DNA of 32,258 bases from JAJPXC01 sp964520525. GTDB taxonomy: Bacteria; Bacteroidota; Bacteroidia; Bacteroidales; Muribaculaceae. The first letter of the stretch is position 1. The number at the start of each line of letters is the position of its first letter. Under the pieces are notes generated by a model that searched no databases, had not been told where the DNA came from, and was given only the letters and a program-made list of their open reading frames with translations. The stretch lies in contig CAZFNR010000021.1 of the NCBI GenBank assembly GCA_964520525.1, positions 1 through 32,258 on the forward strand, in the 5' to 3' direction. The position numbers and the translations under genes were made by a program. Shown here piece after piece: positions 18,001-25,476 of this stretch.

Positions 18001-18558
18001 TACGTTTTCGACTTTAGCGGGGTAGTTTCCGCCAAGGTATCTCGATAGGTTTGTAACTTGAGTGTTTTTGTCGGTATCTGAAACCGAAGCGGTGCCGTAG
18101 ATACCGAGTTGGCGAATCTTGATGGTCACACCGGCTTTGTTCCCGAAGTCGAAACGAAGTTTGTTTCCGGTAGAACCCCAAGTGAAAGAGCTTTTTTGGT
18201 TGGCGATGTTGGTAGAGGCTGTTGTCCAAGCAGTGCGGGCACTGATTAGGTTGTTGTAGTGGACAGATTTGCTCTCAGACTCGTCGGGAGCCATAAAGAA
18301 GATTTGAAGGTCGGAAATGGCTTCGGAAGATTGGTACTGGAAGGCCAATTTGGCATCACCGTCTGAGCAGTCGCTCGCAAGAGCGGTAGACGTGATGTGG
18401 GGGTCGTTACCCGTTGTTGTGATTGTGTAGATGTTGTCGGCGTAGGTGACAGTCAAGTCAACAGCTGTTGCTGTGTCGAACTTGAAGCCGACAGCTGCGT
18501 CAGCCATTAGGCAAGAGGAAGCCAAGGCTGCACACATAAAGGATTTCAAAAATTCCAT
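15007..18558 (-). CDS. Secreted putative glycoside hydrolase (DUF5722-like) with four repeated beta-sandwich modules
   Basis: An 1183-aa exported protein. Signal peptide 1-22 (ends ADAA). Residues about 185-680 look like a (beta/alpha)8 glycosidase of the DUF5722 type: 'HWVIHNEVDQH' supplies a candidate acid/base Glu437 and 'ILFFTENGVNS' a candidate nucleophile Glu581, spaced as in clan GH-A enzymes, with 'AAHPYP' and 'MWHNWWDNP' between and after. A related module occurs four times, at about 38-155, 700-818, 845-958 and 995-1112, sharing 'TxGxDPH', 'F.Y.SS' and 'WG..GD.LRIDPGS'; these may bind carbohydrate. Residues 1117-1183 end as a T9SS-like sorting tail ('FYNLQGIPVANV', 'GMYIVNGKKIIV'). 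The substrate is not deducible. The family name is from memory of the domain pattern. Confidence 0.72.
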   Translation of the reverse strand: MEFLKSFMCAALASSCLMADAAVGFKFDTATAVDLTVTYADNIYTITTTGNDPHITSTALASDCSDGDAKLAFQYQSSEAISDLQIFFMAPDESESKSVHYNNLISARTAWTTASTNIANQKSSFTWGSTGNKLRFDFGNKAGVTIKIRQLGIYGTASVSDTDKNTQVTNLSRYLGGNYPAKVENVKVTSDKVIISGTAVGPGKLLDVRMYGNIQPLSSYSTAATLDSAGTFQVEVPRYVTASGYNYDRLLSRWAIVDATGTLQSHGHYADEVSAIRHATPGVLKSKKGLGGLTNQSLADVAADKLGVHSVTINFLLNEFVSITPRTGYVEHEYCGRKYYMNAAKQTYHDNILKSLEKNGVVVAGIILIAPTGGDPQFAATMYHPEFQKIGTNTYYTMPDMGEIDAIHAYAAAIDYLANRYSQTGNGRIHHWVIHNEVDQHRSWTNMGSDPRLLRLVDTYEKSMRLVSNIVRQYDPNAYVLASFTSSWASTHGNGGFSAKTMLEHIVNYSAVEGDYRWGIAAHPYPKDFFKPKFWTADTDATYDENSGFSTFKNIEVISDWVLRREHYYKNEEKRILFFTENGVNSLDNSTTNLNVQAAGAAWAWKKSKANSGVDAIMWHNWWDNPAEGICLGLRDSNLKAKPSWYVWQAAGTDNESAVLDQYKSTLGISEWSEIYKTVSRVGERTLRLEIDPATASNIEATWNTDYQYYSLKTSTNDPHIETVATTKAVSSNANFLTFDYKASTDLALELFFSPVYAADRSLVHQIKEVHDWKRANINISALRNICDWGGVGSKIRIDPGSTDKTKWFIVRHMVVNNGAIAPAARLNAKSSGANNGTLTLDSSLGTATMVTTGTDPYFFTNALETNLELTADKITFEYQASADIPNFKFYFCDKLSEKRSVNAGTLKATTEWKRCVVDINDIIVNHGWGFEGDYLRIDPGSATGVTFKMRALSINDGSFTSEHRLLIDNKSAQNLSLSRDYNPDADTSESISKLMYNGWYVNTTGSDPHFAINPLTINLNDDASKLHIVYKSSVNIGNVELFFLYPENAKRYKVYAGVMPASNEWKEIVLDIANARKSYGWGYAGDALRIDPGSTVGAEIQIQSLTINDQAGITTGVEETTDNSWSLYATNGGVIVNTNSPKAFTFYNLQGIPVANVNVDGQLFIPLATGMYIVNGKKIIVR

Positions 18559-18609
18559 TTAGGGTAAAAATATTTAGTTTAAATTTGTAATATTAAGCAA
18601 TTTAAGGTA

Positions 18610-18641
18610 AAAATATAGAGTTGTCAGGCATTAGATGAAAA
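18610..18641 (-). promoter_or_regulatory. Weak promoter candidate for the putative glycosidase gene
   Basis: On the minus strand TTTT, a 20-nt spacer and TATATTTT are each one base off the TTTG/TAnnTTTG consensus, about 50 nt before the start codon. Spacing is right but both boxes are imperfect. Confidence 0.35.
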
Positions 18642-18716
18642 TGCACACGCAATCAAGGCGCGAATTTAAGAAAAATTCTGCATTTGTAAAAAGGGAAGAA
18701 ATGAGCATTTTATCGC

Positions 18717-20084
18717 TTAGGCAAGTTCAGCGATAAGCGTTGCCGACGAGGCATCGATGACACGGATTCTTACAGTGTCGCCGACACGGTAGTCACCGCG
18801 TGGGAAGACTACAGCCTTGTTTTGAACGGTGCGACCTACCCATTGGTTGCGGCTGCGCTTAGAAACTCCCTCGACAAGAACATCAAACATTTTGCCGATG
18901 TCGCGACGATTTGAGGCGAGAGATAGCTCATTTTGCAATGCTATCATTCGGTTGAGCCGTGCTATTTTCACATCATCGGGTATGTTGTCGGGCATTGTAC
19001 GGGCTGCGAGAGTGCCCGGCCGTTCAGAGTATTTAAACATAAACGCCGAATCAAACCCTACTTCTCGCATCAGACTTAGCGTCTGCTCGAAATCCTCCTC
19101 GCTCTCATCGTGAAACCCGGTGAAGAGGTCGGTCGAGATGCCACAATCAGGGATGGCCTTGCGTATGGCTCTCACGCGGTCGAGATACCATTCGCGTGTG
19201 TATTTGCGGTTCATCGCCTTTAACACTTTGTCGCTGCCCGATTGGACCGGCAAGTGGATATGGTTGCATACGTTAGGATATGCCGCTATCACGTTGATTA
19301 TTTCGTCGGTCATATCTTTGGGGTGTGATGTGGTGAATCTGATTCTCATGTCGGGAGCCGCCTCTGCCACCATGGCGAGCAGGCGGTCAAAACCGACGAT
19401 TGTTCCGTCGGGACGCTCGAAACGGTAACTGTTGACGTTTTGCCCCAACAATGTAGCTTCCTTGAACCCTTTCTCACGCAAATCTGCGAGCTCGTTGAGT
19501 ATGCTTTGCGGCTCGCGGCTGCGTTCGCGGCCTCTTGTGTAAGGCACGATGCAATAGGAGCAAAAGTTGTTGCACCCCCTCATTATGCTGATGTATCCGC
19601 TGACACGGTTGCCTGTGATGCGGCTCGGAATCACCTCGCGGTAGGTTTCGGTGGTGCTCAGTTCCACGTTAATGGCTTTCTCTCCGGCCTCGGCGGCGGC
19701 GAAAAGATTAGGGAGGTCGAGGTAGGAGTCGGGTCCCGCGACAATGTCAACCCCATGATTGTCGATAAGCTCGTTGCGGACTCTTTCGGCCATGCACCCG
19801 ATTACTCCTATAATGAGTCTGGATTCTTTGCGCTTGCGCCGTAGCGACGCGAGGTATGCCAGTCGACCGATAATCTTCTGTTCGGCGTTTTCGCGTATGG
19901 AGCAGGTATTGAGCAATATAGCGTCGGCTTCTTCTATGTCATCTGTCGCAGAATATCCGGCCATGCCGAGAATCGAAGCCACAACTTCGCTGTCGGCCAC
20001 ATTCATTTGGCAACCGTAGGTCTCTATGAATAGTTTGCGGTCTGTTTGTCCCGACTGCTGCATATCATGATTGATGTTTGTCAT
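18717..20084 (-). CDS. miaB: tRNA-2-methylthio-N6-dimethylallyladenosine synthase MiaB
   Basis: A 455-aa radical-SAM methylthiotransferase adding a methylthio group to i6A37 of tRNAs reading UNN codons. The N-terminal UPF0004 domain carries the three auxiliary-cluster cysteines, Cys25 ('ETYGCQMNVADSE'), Cys61 ('LNTCSIRENAE') and Cys97 ('GVIGCMAER'). The radical-SAM triad is 'RGCNNFCSYCIVPYTRGRE' (Cys171, 175, 178). A TRAM RNA-binding domain closes the protein (about 390-455). All key residues are present. It is divergent from the CoA-transferase gene across 150 nt; MiaB rather than MtaB or RimO is chosen from the overall motif set. Confidence 0.96.
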   Translation of the reverse strand: MTNINHDMQQSGQTDRKLFIETYGCQMNVADSEVVASILGMAGYSATDDIEEADAILLNTCSIRENAEQKIIGRLAYLASLRRKRKESRLIIGVIGCMAERVRNELIDNHGVDIVAGPDSYLDLPNLFAAAEAGEKAINVELSTTETYREVIPSRITGNRVSGYISIMRGCNNFCSYCIVPYTRGRERSREPQSILNELADLREKGFKEATLLGQNVNSYRFERPDGTIVGFDRLLAMVAEAAPDMRIRFTTSHPKDMTDEIINVIAAYPNVCNHIHLPVQSGSDKVLKAMNRKYTREWYLDRVRAIRKAIPDCGISTDLFTGFHDESEEDFEQTLSLMREVGFDSAFMFKYSERPGTLAARTMPDNIPDDVKIARLNRMIALQNELSLASNRRDIGKMFDVLVEGVSKRSRNQWVGRTVQNKAVVFPRGDYRVGDTVRIRVIDASSATLIAELA

Positions 20085-20109
20085 CGTTGAAATGATTACT
20101 TTGCCGATT

Positions 20110-20127
20110 TATCTATAATCATAGATA
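20110..20127. promoter_or_regulatory. Dyad-symmetric site between divergent genes
   Basis: TATCTAT-AATC-ATAGATA is a perfect 7-bp inverted repeat with a 4-nt centre in the miaB/CoA-transferase intergenic region. It could be an operator or a chance AT-rich dyad; no regulator gene is adjacent. Confidence 0.3.
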
Positions 20128-20142
20128 TAATGGACTAAAAAT

Positions 20143-20174
20143 TTTGTTAATAAATAAGAATTTGTCTATTTTTG
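20143..20174 (+). promoter_or_regulatory. Bacteroidetes-type promoter of the CoA-transferase gene
   Basis: TTTG (20143-20146), exactly 20 nt, then TATTTTTG (20167-20174) fits the -33/-7 consensus fully. The predicted leader is about 55 nt. Confidence 0.8.
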
Positions 20175-20234
20175 CACAAAATTACTGAAAACAGAGTTTT
20201 TCGCAAAACCAATTAACCCAATTTTATCATCATA

Positions 20235-21731
20235 ATGGCATTTAATTACATCACTGCCGATGAAGCGGCTGCCATGATTAAAGATGGCGACACCATTGGC
20301 CTGTCGGGGTTCACTGCCCCAGGTACCCCTAAAGCTATACCTGAGGCTTTGGCCGCTAAAGCGGTTAAGGAACATGAAGAAGGACGACCCTTTAAAGTCA
20401 ATTTGTTCACCGGCGCATCTACAAGTGACCACGTCGACGGGGCTTTGTCGCGTGCCAACGCTATAAACCGCCGCGCTCCCTACCAGAACGTGCCAGATTT
20501 GCGCAAACGCATCAACAGCCACGATACCCACTACTGTGACCGTCATCTCTCAGAAATGGCCCAAGAAGTGAGATACGGTTTTTATGGCAAAATCGACTAT
20601 GCGATTATTGAAGCCGCCGATATTACTCCTGATGGAGAAGTAATTCTTGGTACCGGCGTTGGCAATGTGCCTACTTACGCCACTCTCGCCGACAAAATTT
20701 TCATCGAGCTTAACGAAGCGTTGCCCAAAAGCCTTTGCGGTATGCACGACGTCGTCCTTTTGCAGGACCCGCCCCGTCGTCGCGAGATACCCATCTACGC
20801 TGCCAACGACCGCATAGGCTCTCCAGTGCTGAAAATCAATCCCGGCAAAGTCGTGGGAATCGTTAAAACAAATTTCCTTGACGGTGTGAAACCGTTTACG
20901 GCTCCCGATGAGGTATCGAAACAGATTGGTGCCAATGTGGTAAGATTCCTTTTGGGAGAATATCGTCGAGGGGGCATACCTAAAGAGTTCCTGCCGTTGC
21001 AATCGGGCGTTGGTAATGTGGCCAATGCCGTGCTCTACGACCTTGGAGAAAGCACAGAAATTCCTCCGTTCATGATGTATACCGAAGTTATCCAGGATGC
21101 CGTTATCGAACTGATGAAGAAAGGTAAATGCACGTTCGCCAGCACTTGCTCGATGACTTTTTCCGATGATACCGAGAGAAAGCTGTTCCCGGATATGGCA
21201 TACTTCGCCGACAAGATTCTGATGCGTCCCGCCGAGATTTCAAATAACCCGGAGGTGATACGCCGCATAGGTGTCATTGCCATGAATACCGCTCTTGAAG
21301 CCGACATCTTTGGCAACGTCAATTCCACTCATGTGCTTGGCACGAAGATGATGAACGGTATCGGTGGCTCCGGTGACTTCACGCGCAACGCCTATATATC
21401 CATATTCTCTTGCCCTTCGATTACTAAAGGCGGCATGATTAGTAACATCGTCCCAATGGTGGCTCATGCCGATCACAGTGAACACTCTGTCGATATCATT
21501 GTGACAGATCAGGGCATTGCCGACATACGCGGCCTTGACCCCGTGGATCGCGCCAAGTGTGTCATCGAGAATTGCGCCCACCCTATGTACCGTGAGCTTC
21601 TCATGGATTATCTAAAAATGGGCAAAGGTGGGCAGACTCCTCACAGCCTGAACGCGGCGTTTGCGTTCCACAACGCATTCAACGAAACCGGAGATATGCG
21701 AAACGCAGATTACGCTCGCTACGGTCTCTGA
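20235..21731 (+). CDS. Acetyl-CoA hydrolase/transferase family, probable succinate (acetate) CoA-transferase
   Basis: A 498-aa cytosolic enzyme of the class I acetyl-CoA hydrolase/transferase family, similar to succinyl-CoA:acetate CoA-transferases (Cat1, ScpC, AarC type). It moves CoA between carboxylates, for example succinate, acetate or propionate, and would suit the succinate/propionate fermentation of Bacteroidales. 'GLSGFTAPGTPKAIPEAL' lies at the N-terminus, 'QSGVGNVANAV' at 257-267, the candidate catalytic Glu284 in 'MMYTEVIQDA', and the glycine-rich 'GIGGSGDFTRNAY' at 375-387. Length is normal. Monocistronic, with a consensus promoter upstream and a strong terminator downstream. The exact acyl acceptor cannot be told from sequence. 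Confidence 0.92.
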   Translation: MAFNYITADEAAAMIKDGDTIGLSGFTAPGTPKAIPEALAAKAVKEHEEGRPFKVNLFTGASTSDHVDGALSRANAINRRAPYQNVPDLRKRINSHDTHYCDRHLSEMAQEVRYGFYGKIDYAIIEAADITPDGEVILGTGVGNVPTYATLADKIFIELNEALPKSLCGMHDVVLLQDPPRRREIPIYAANDRIGSPVLKINPGKVVGIVKTNFLDGVKPFTAPDEVSKQIGANVVRFLLGEYRRGGIPKEFLPLQSGVGNVANAVLYDLGESTEIPPFMMYTEVIQDAVIELMKKGKCTFASTCSMTFSDDTERKLFPDMAYFADKILMRPAEISNNPEVIRRIGVIAMNTALEADIFGNVNSTHVLGTKMMNGIGGSGDFTRNAYISIFSCPSITKGGMISNIVPMVAHADHSEHSVDIIVTDQGIADIRGLDPVDRAKCVIENCAHPMYRELLMDYLKMGKGGQTPHSLNAAFAFHNAFNETGDMRNADYARYGL

Positions 21732-21764
21732 TTTGTTAGCTTTAACATTTATTATACATATGGT

Positions 21765-21796
21765 AAAGCCCTGATTCTTTCACGAGTCAGGGCTTT
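21765..21796 (+). terminator. Intrinsic terminator of the CoA-transferase gene
   Basis: A 13-bp stem (21765-21777 with 21784-21796, one wobble pair) and 6-nt loop are followed by GTTTTGT, 33 nt after the stop codon. Confidence 0.85.
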
Positions 21797-21841
21797 GTTT
21801 TGTCGAAGCAGTTTTCTGAATTGATTGTGGAGGGCTTCATT

Positions 21842-22090
21842 TTACCATTCATCGAAGTCACTAGAGCAGTTGAAGTCGTCAAGGTCGTCATCAAAATGGT
21901 CATAGCTTAAATTGTTATCATAGTCATTGATGCCGTCGTAATCGCAGCGTGGCTACCGTCACCATAATATGGCGGCAAGTAACTGTCAGATTGCCGTGAA
22001 AACGATGAGTTGTCATTGCTTCGGTGGTCGGATGAGCCGAATAGCCAATTAAACACCGTCAATTTCCACAAAAAATCCCCAAAAAGACAT
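21842..22090 (-). pseudogene. Small acidic gene broken by two compensating frameshifts
   Basis: Read from ATG at 22090, preceded 8 nt upstream by AGGAG (22099-22103), the frame stops after 13 codons. Removing one T from a six-T run (six A on the plus strand, 22070-22075) yields MSFWGFLWKLTVFNWLFG and then a Ser/Asn/Tyr-rich segment ending near SYLPPYYGDGSH. A second shift of opposite sign near 21950 restores the original frame, giving DYDGINDYDNNLSYDHF and an Asp-rich tail ending SSDFDEW before TAA at 21844. The total of 82 codons keeps one consistent style, so a single small protein seems intended. It follows the solute-binding gene by 32 nt. Real decay and sequencing or assembly error cannot be separated here. 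Function unknown. Confidence 0.55.
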
Positions 22091-22122
22091 ATAGTTATCT
22101 CCTATTCTGTTTTAATAATAAA

Positions 22123-22932
22123 TCAGTAGCGGCGGCTGAGGGCTTCGGTGAATGGGGCGTGGCGTTTGAGCCAGACGTTTAGCGAGTCGCGGAGGTCAGG
22201 GCGGTTTTTGTTTATGGCCCACGATTGAAATTGGGTGAACGATATGTCAACCGAGAGGTCAAGACGGGGATATTGTTTTGTCATCGGTTTGGCAATCCGT
22301 TCATTGACCACTGCGCGTGGTATGTCGCCGAGAGCAACGAGCATTACCAATTGCTCTGACGCGTAATCGGGATCTTCGAGAATATAGATTGTGTCGCCTA
22401 TTTCGTGTGACAGGTTGATTAGGCGGTCGCGGAAGGGTGAACCTGCGGGAATCCACACGGTGTCGCCCCGCAAGTCATGTTGTGTTGTAGCCTCTATCTC
22501 GCCGTTCACAGAGTCTTTTAGCTGAACAAGCACTTCGCGGTCGAGGGCTATCGGGTCGGTAAACAGGAACTTCTCTTTCATTGAGGTCGTTACCGGCAAA
22601 TCGGCTATCACAATGTCATATCGGCCTTGTCCAAGTCGGTAGAGTGCGTCATCAATTTGTGAAAATGGAACGAATTTTACGAGTAGCCCTTCGCTTGATG
22701 CTATATGCCTGATGAGATCGTAGTAGAATCCGCCGAGGGTGTCGGCGCGTGTTGATAAAGATATAGGAGAAATCTCTATGGCTATGTCAATGGTGTCGCC
22801 TCCGGATTTTACGTCGCTTTCAGACGGAGTCTTGTGGCTGCAATTTTTAAGCATCACCATTGTCCCCGCTGCGATGATGAGCAGTAACATGTAGAGGGGC
22901 AGTCGCCCTTTTATCGGCTGTAGGGGTGTCAT
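22123..22932 (-). CDS. Membrane-anchored solute-binding (SBP_bac_3-like) protein
   Basis: A 269-aa protein with one N-terminal hydrophobic segment (about 11-28) and a periplasmic type-3 solute-binding fold: 'IDIAIEISPISLSTRADTLGGFYYDLIRHIAS', 'VKFVPFSQIDDALYRLGQGRYDIVIADLP' and 'FLFTDPIALDREVLV' are typical of this family. It resembles the sensor-like N-terminal half of MltF but has no transglycosylase domain after it, stopping at 'TEALSRRY'. No ABC permease or ATPase lies nearby, so a transport role is doubtful; binding of an amino acid or peptidoglycan fragment is a guess. It starts 9 nt after the porin gene and is surely co-transcribed with it. Confidence 0.8.
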   Translation of the reverse strand: MTPLQPIKGRLPLYMLLLIIAAGTMVMLKNCSHKTPSESDVKSGGDTIDIAIEISPISLSTRADTLGGFYYDLIRHIASSEGLLVKFVPFSQIDDALYRLGQGRYDIVIADLPVTTSMKEKFLFTDPIALDREVLVQLKDSVNGEIEATTQHDLRGDTVWIPAGSPFRDRLINLSHEIGDTIYILEDPDYASEQLVMLVALGDIPRAVVNERIAKPMTKQYPRLDLSVDISFTQFQSWAINKNRPDLRDSLNVWLKRHAPFTEALSRRY

Positions 22933-22941
22933 TGGCTTGGG

Positions 22942-24921
22942 TCAGTTGGCGAAATCGACTGAAACCCCAAGCAGAAACCGGCTGGGATTGAGCGGATAGT
23001 GAGGCGATGAGAAATAATTGTCGCCTCCAAACATACCCTTGTTAAAGTGGGAGTAGAGCAGGTAGAACCGGGTTTTGCTGAGCTTCATGTTGGCATAGAG
23101 GTTCATGAACGGGTAATTGCCGAGTTTAATCTCTTTTTGGGTGTGGAAGCTCATTGTGGCAGGCTGGTAGGCCGGTGCGTAATATTCGGTGTAGTAGTCG
23201 CAATCTACTCCGAGTTGAACATGGAGTGTGGCTATTTTGAAAAGCACATATAAGTTGGAGTAGACGGCGAATTTCGGCAACGGGATGACGCTTTCCTCCG
23301 ATGATGTCTGATAGGTTAGACGGTTTTCCCAATGCAAGGCTCTGAAACTGAAATTCTGATTGACAGTTGCGCTGAACACCTGAACGCTTCCTCCGTGCTG
23401 GGTCGGCATTGAATTGTCACCGAAATATATGTAGTTTTGAATGTTTTCCACTCCGATGTTTACTCTCGTCTTTGAAAAAGGCACGTCGAGGATACCACCT
23501 GCTCTGAATCTTCGTTCTTTCCCGAAATCATTATCCCAAATGAAATGGTTGCTTACATAGTGGTTCATCAAATAAGGGGCCTCGCGGTTGGTGAAACTGC
23601 CATACCCTGTGATTGTTACCGAGTCGCGTAGCATGTGGAAACGGGTGGAGATACGCCCATCGATTTTCAAGTCGCCTACCACCGGTCCTACAACACCGAT
23701 TTCGGCTGTCGCATCGTAGGTTAGCAACGACCCTCGTTGCTTGGTGAGTTGGGCTCCAGCCCATATCAGGTTTTCGTTGGCCTTTTCCGGCACTTTACCG
23801 ACGGGGTAGGGTGAGAGACCTTCGGGTAATACCGGCAGTCGGTCAACAGTGTCGGTTGTCTGGTGGTACTTTCTCAACTGGTGTGTGACGTATGCGCCGA
23901 GGCCGGCTTTGGCGTACTTGTGGAATCCTTCGAGCAAGGAAATTCCGAGTGTGTTGGTCAGAGAGCTGTAGGTCGTGCGGTCATATGTCCCGCTGCCGTT
24001 GAGGTAAGTGTGTTCCCAAAAATTTGCGGCTTCGCCGGGAGCGTCATTCTTGAATATATGCTTGGCTTCGTTGTATTTTAGAGTCCATATGAAGCTCGAA
24101 ACTGGAATGTAGGTGCGCCGTGTTGTTGTATCATCTATCTCTTCCTCGTGCCAGTAGCCCACTTTGTATCTGTTATTGAGCAATAGCTCGGTTCCAACTA
24201 TTTTGGAGTGGGCTGCGGAGAGGTTGGTTGGTATGGTCTTGGTATTTACGCTGGTCGACCCGCCTTGTATCTCGGCGGGGTCAGTGATATATCGGTCATC
24301 GGTGATACCTCCGTTTTCCTTGTTTAGCAGGTTGTAGTGGTTGAGGTATCCTTGAAATTCATATCGGTCACCGATGTAGCTCCCGGAGAATCCCCATATT
24401 AGGTCTTTAGTGGCCTGATAGTTGTAGCTGCCTTTGGAGTAGAGATAGTCAATGAGCGCGCCTACCTGCGCTTTGCTATTTATGTTGCCTGAAAAAGTTC
24501 CACTCAGTCGGTCCTGTGTAGTCTCTTTTGAGCCGCCGGTATTATATGACAGCAGGGTCATCGGTAGGCGGGTGTTGTAGAATTTCATCGTATATATTGA
24601 TGGAATCCATGCTCTGAGCGCGTCTCTGAAGAAAAAGTCGCTCATAGGCTCCCGCTCGAAAAATATCATGTTTATTCCTTCCGCGCCGAGATTGCCGGTG
24701 GTAGCGTAGGCGGCAGATATCGCTGACGGTATTGCTTGGCGGGAGTAGTCTATGTAGTTGGTGTCGATTGATGCTGGTTCGCGCAACCCGAGTGGTGGCA
24801 TCATTTTCCATGCGTATGACGGGGCTATAACCTGCTTTTTAGCGGCATAAGAACTTGTGCCTGTGACCAGAAATAGGCTCGCCGACACAATTATCGTTCT
24901 AAAAACTGAACTTATTTTCAT
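22942..24921 (-). CDS. Putative outer-membrane porin (Porin_10 family)
   Basis: A 659-aa outer-membrane beta-barrel protein. Start chosen at 24921 (MKISSVFRTIIVSASLFLV), which gives a clean signal peptide ending near SSYA; the frame stays open to 24960 but that region holds the promoter. The mature N-terminus 'SYAWKMMPPLGLREPASIDT', then 'RQAIPSAISAAYATTGNLGAEGINMIFFER', is the diagnostic opening of Bacteroidetes putative porins (PF14121 type). The rest alternates polar and aromatic residues as in barrel strands, closing with 'RFLLGVSVDFAN'. The solute is unknown. First gene of a unit with the solute-binding protein and the broken small gene. Confidence 0.85.
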   Translation of the reverse strand: MKISSVFRTIIVSASLFLVTGTSSYAAKKQVIAPSYAWKMMPPLGLREPASIDTNYIDYSRQAIPSAISAAYATTGNLGAEGINMIFFEREPMSDFFFRDALRAWIPSIYTMKFYNTRLPMTLLSYNTGGSKETTQDRLSGTFSGNINSKAQVGALIDYLYSKGSYNYQATKDLIWGFSGSYIGDRYEFQGYLNHYNLLNKENGGITDDRYITDPAEIQGGSTSVNTKTIPTNLSAAHSKIVGTELLLNNRYKVGYWHEEEIDDTTTRRTYIPVSSFIWTLKYNEAKHIFKNDAPGEAANFWEHTYLNGSGTYDRTTYSSLTNTLGISLLEGFHKYAKAGLGAYVTHQLRKYHQTTDTVDRLPVLPEGLSPYPVGKVPEKANENLIWAGAQLTKQRGSLLTYDATAEIGVVGPVVGDLKIDGRISTRFHMLRDSVTITGYGSFTNREAPYLMNHYVSNHFIWDNDFGKERRFRAGGILDVPFSKTRVNIGVENIQNYIYFGDNSMPTQHGGSVQVFSATVNQNFSFRALHWENRLTYQTSSEESVIPLPKFAVYSNLYVLFKIATLHVQLGVDCDYYTEYYAPAYQPATMSFHTQKEIKLGNYPFMNLYANMKLSKTRFYLLYSHFNKGMFGGDNYFSSPHYPLNPSRFLLGVSVDFAN

Positions 24922-24929
24922 AATTGCCA

Positions 24930-24961
24930 CAAAGGTAACGGTTTTACTCCAAACCGTCAAA
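24930..24961 (-). promoter_or_regulatory. Consensus promoter immediately before the porin start codon
   Basis: On the minus strand TTTG (24961-24958), 20 nt, then TACCTTTG (24937-24930) is a perfect -33/-7 match. It ends only 8 nt before the chosen start codon at 24921, predicting a leader of just a few nucleotides. Confidence 0.75.
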
Positions 24962-25040
24962 CGAATTAATTTGGAGAGTCTGTGGAATATTTATGGTTGT
25001 TTTTATACAGGGCGATTAATTTTATTGGTGCCGAAAAAGT

Positions 25041-25079
25041 AGAGACTGCATCATAAAGAACCTTTACGATACAGCCTCT
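25041..25079 (-). terminator. Intrinsic terminator of the DPP5-DUF486 operon
   Basis: A 17-bp stem (25041-25057 with 25063-25079) with three G-U pairs in minus-strand RNA and a 5-nt loop is followed by CTACTTTTTCGG. It lies 28 nt after the DUF486 stop. The G-U pairs indicate it is built for minus-strand RNA. Confidence 0.85.
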
Positions 25080-25107
25080 TGAGGATTAGTGCGCTATATG
25101 TATATAC

Positions 25108-25476
25108 CTATTTCATAAATACAAAGTAAACTGCGAGAATGAGGCAGATGAATGCGGCGAAGTGATTCCAATGAAGCGATTCGCCTTTAAACATCACAGT
25201 AGCTATGATAGTGAAGACGATGAGCGTGATGACTTCTTGGATAATCTTGAGCTGCATCAGAGAAAATGGTCCGCCATTACCTTCGAAGCCGATTCGGTTG
25301 GCTGGCACCATACAGCAATACTCGCCGAGAGCTATCCCCCATGAAAAGAGTATAATGCCGAAAAGCGGCCAGTCAGTGCTGATTTTCATCTCTTGGAGTT
25401 TGAGGTGTCCGTACCATGCGAAGGTCATCATGATGTTTGACACTATCAGCAATCCAACGGTTAGCAGGGCTTTCAT
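25108..25476 (-). CDS. DUF486 (DMT-like) small membrane protein
   Basis: A 122-aa inner-membrane protein with four hydrophobic helices ('ALLTVGLLIVSNIMMTFAWYG', 'WPLFGIILFSWGIALGEYC', 'LKIIQEVITLIVFTIIATVMF', 'NHFAAFICLILAVYFVFMK'), matching the DUF486 family related to drug/metabolite transporters. The conserved 'EYCCMVPANRIGF' and 'LKIIQEVITL' stretches are present. Start set at 25476 (MKALLTVG), whose ATG overlaps the TGA of the upstream peptidase gene as ATGA; the longer frame from 25533 would lie inside that gene. The transported substance is unknown. Confidence 0.88.
   Translation of the reverse strand: MKALLTVGLLIVSNIMMTFAWYGHLKLQEMKISTDWPLFGIILFSWGIALGEYCCMVPANRIGFEGNGGPFSLMQLKIIQEVITLIVFTIIATVMFKGESLHWNHFAAFICLILAVYFVFMK

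Noticed and set aside
22070..22075. Programmed ribosomal frameshifting at the six-T run of the small acidic gene
   Set aside because: The needed shift is +1 rather than the -1 typical of such slippery runs, and a second opposite shift would also be required; decay or sequencing error is simpler.
24922..24960. Longer N-terminus for the porin
   Set aside because: This stretch contains the perfect -33/-7 promoter, and the signal peptide begins properly at 24921.
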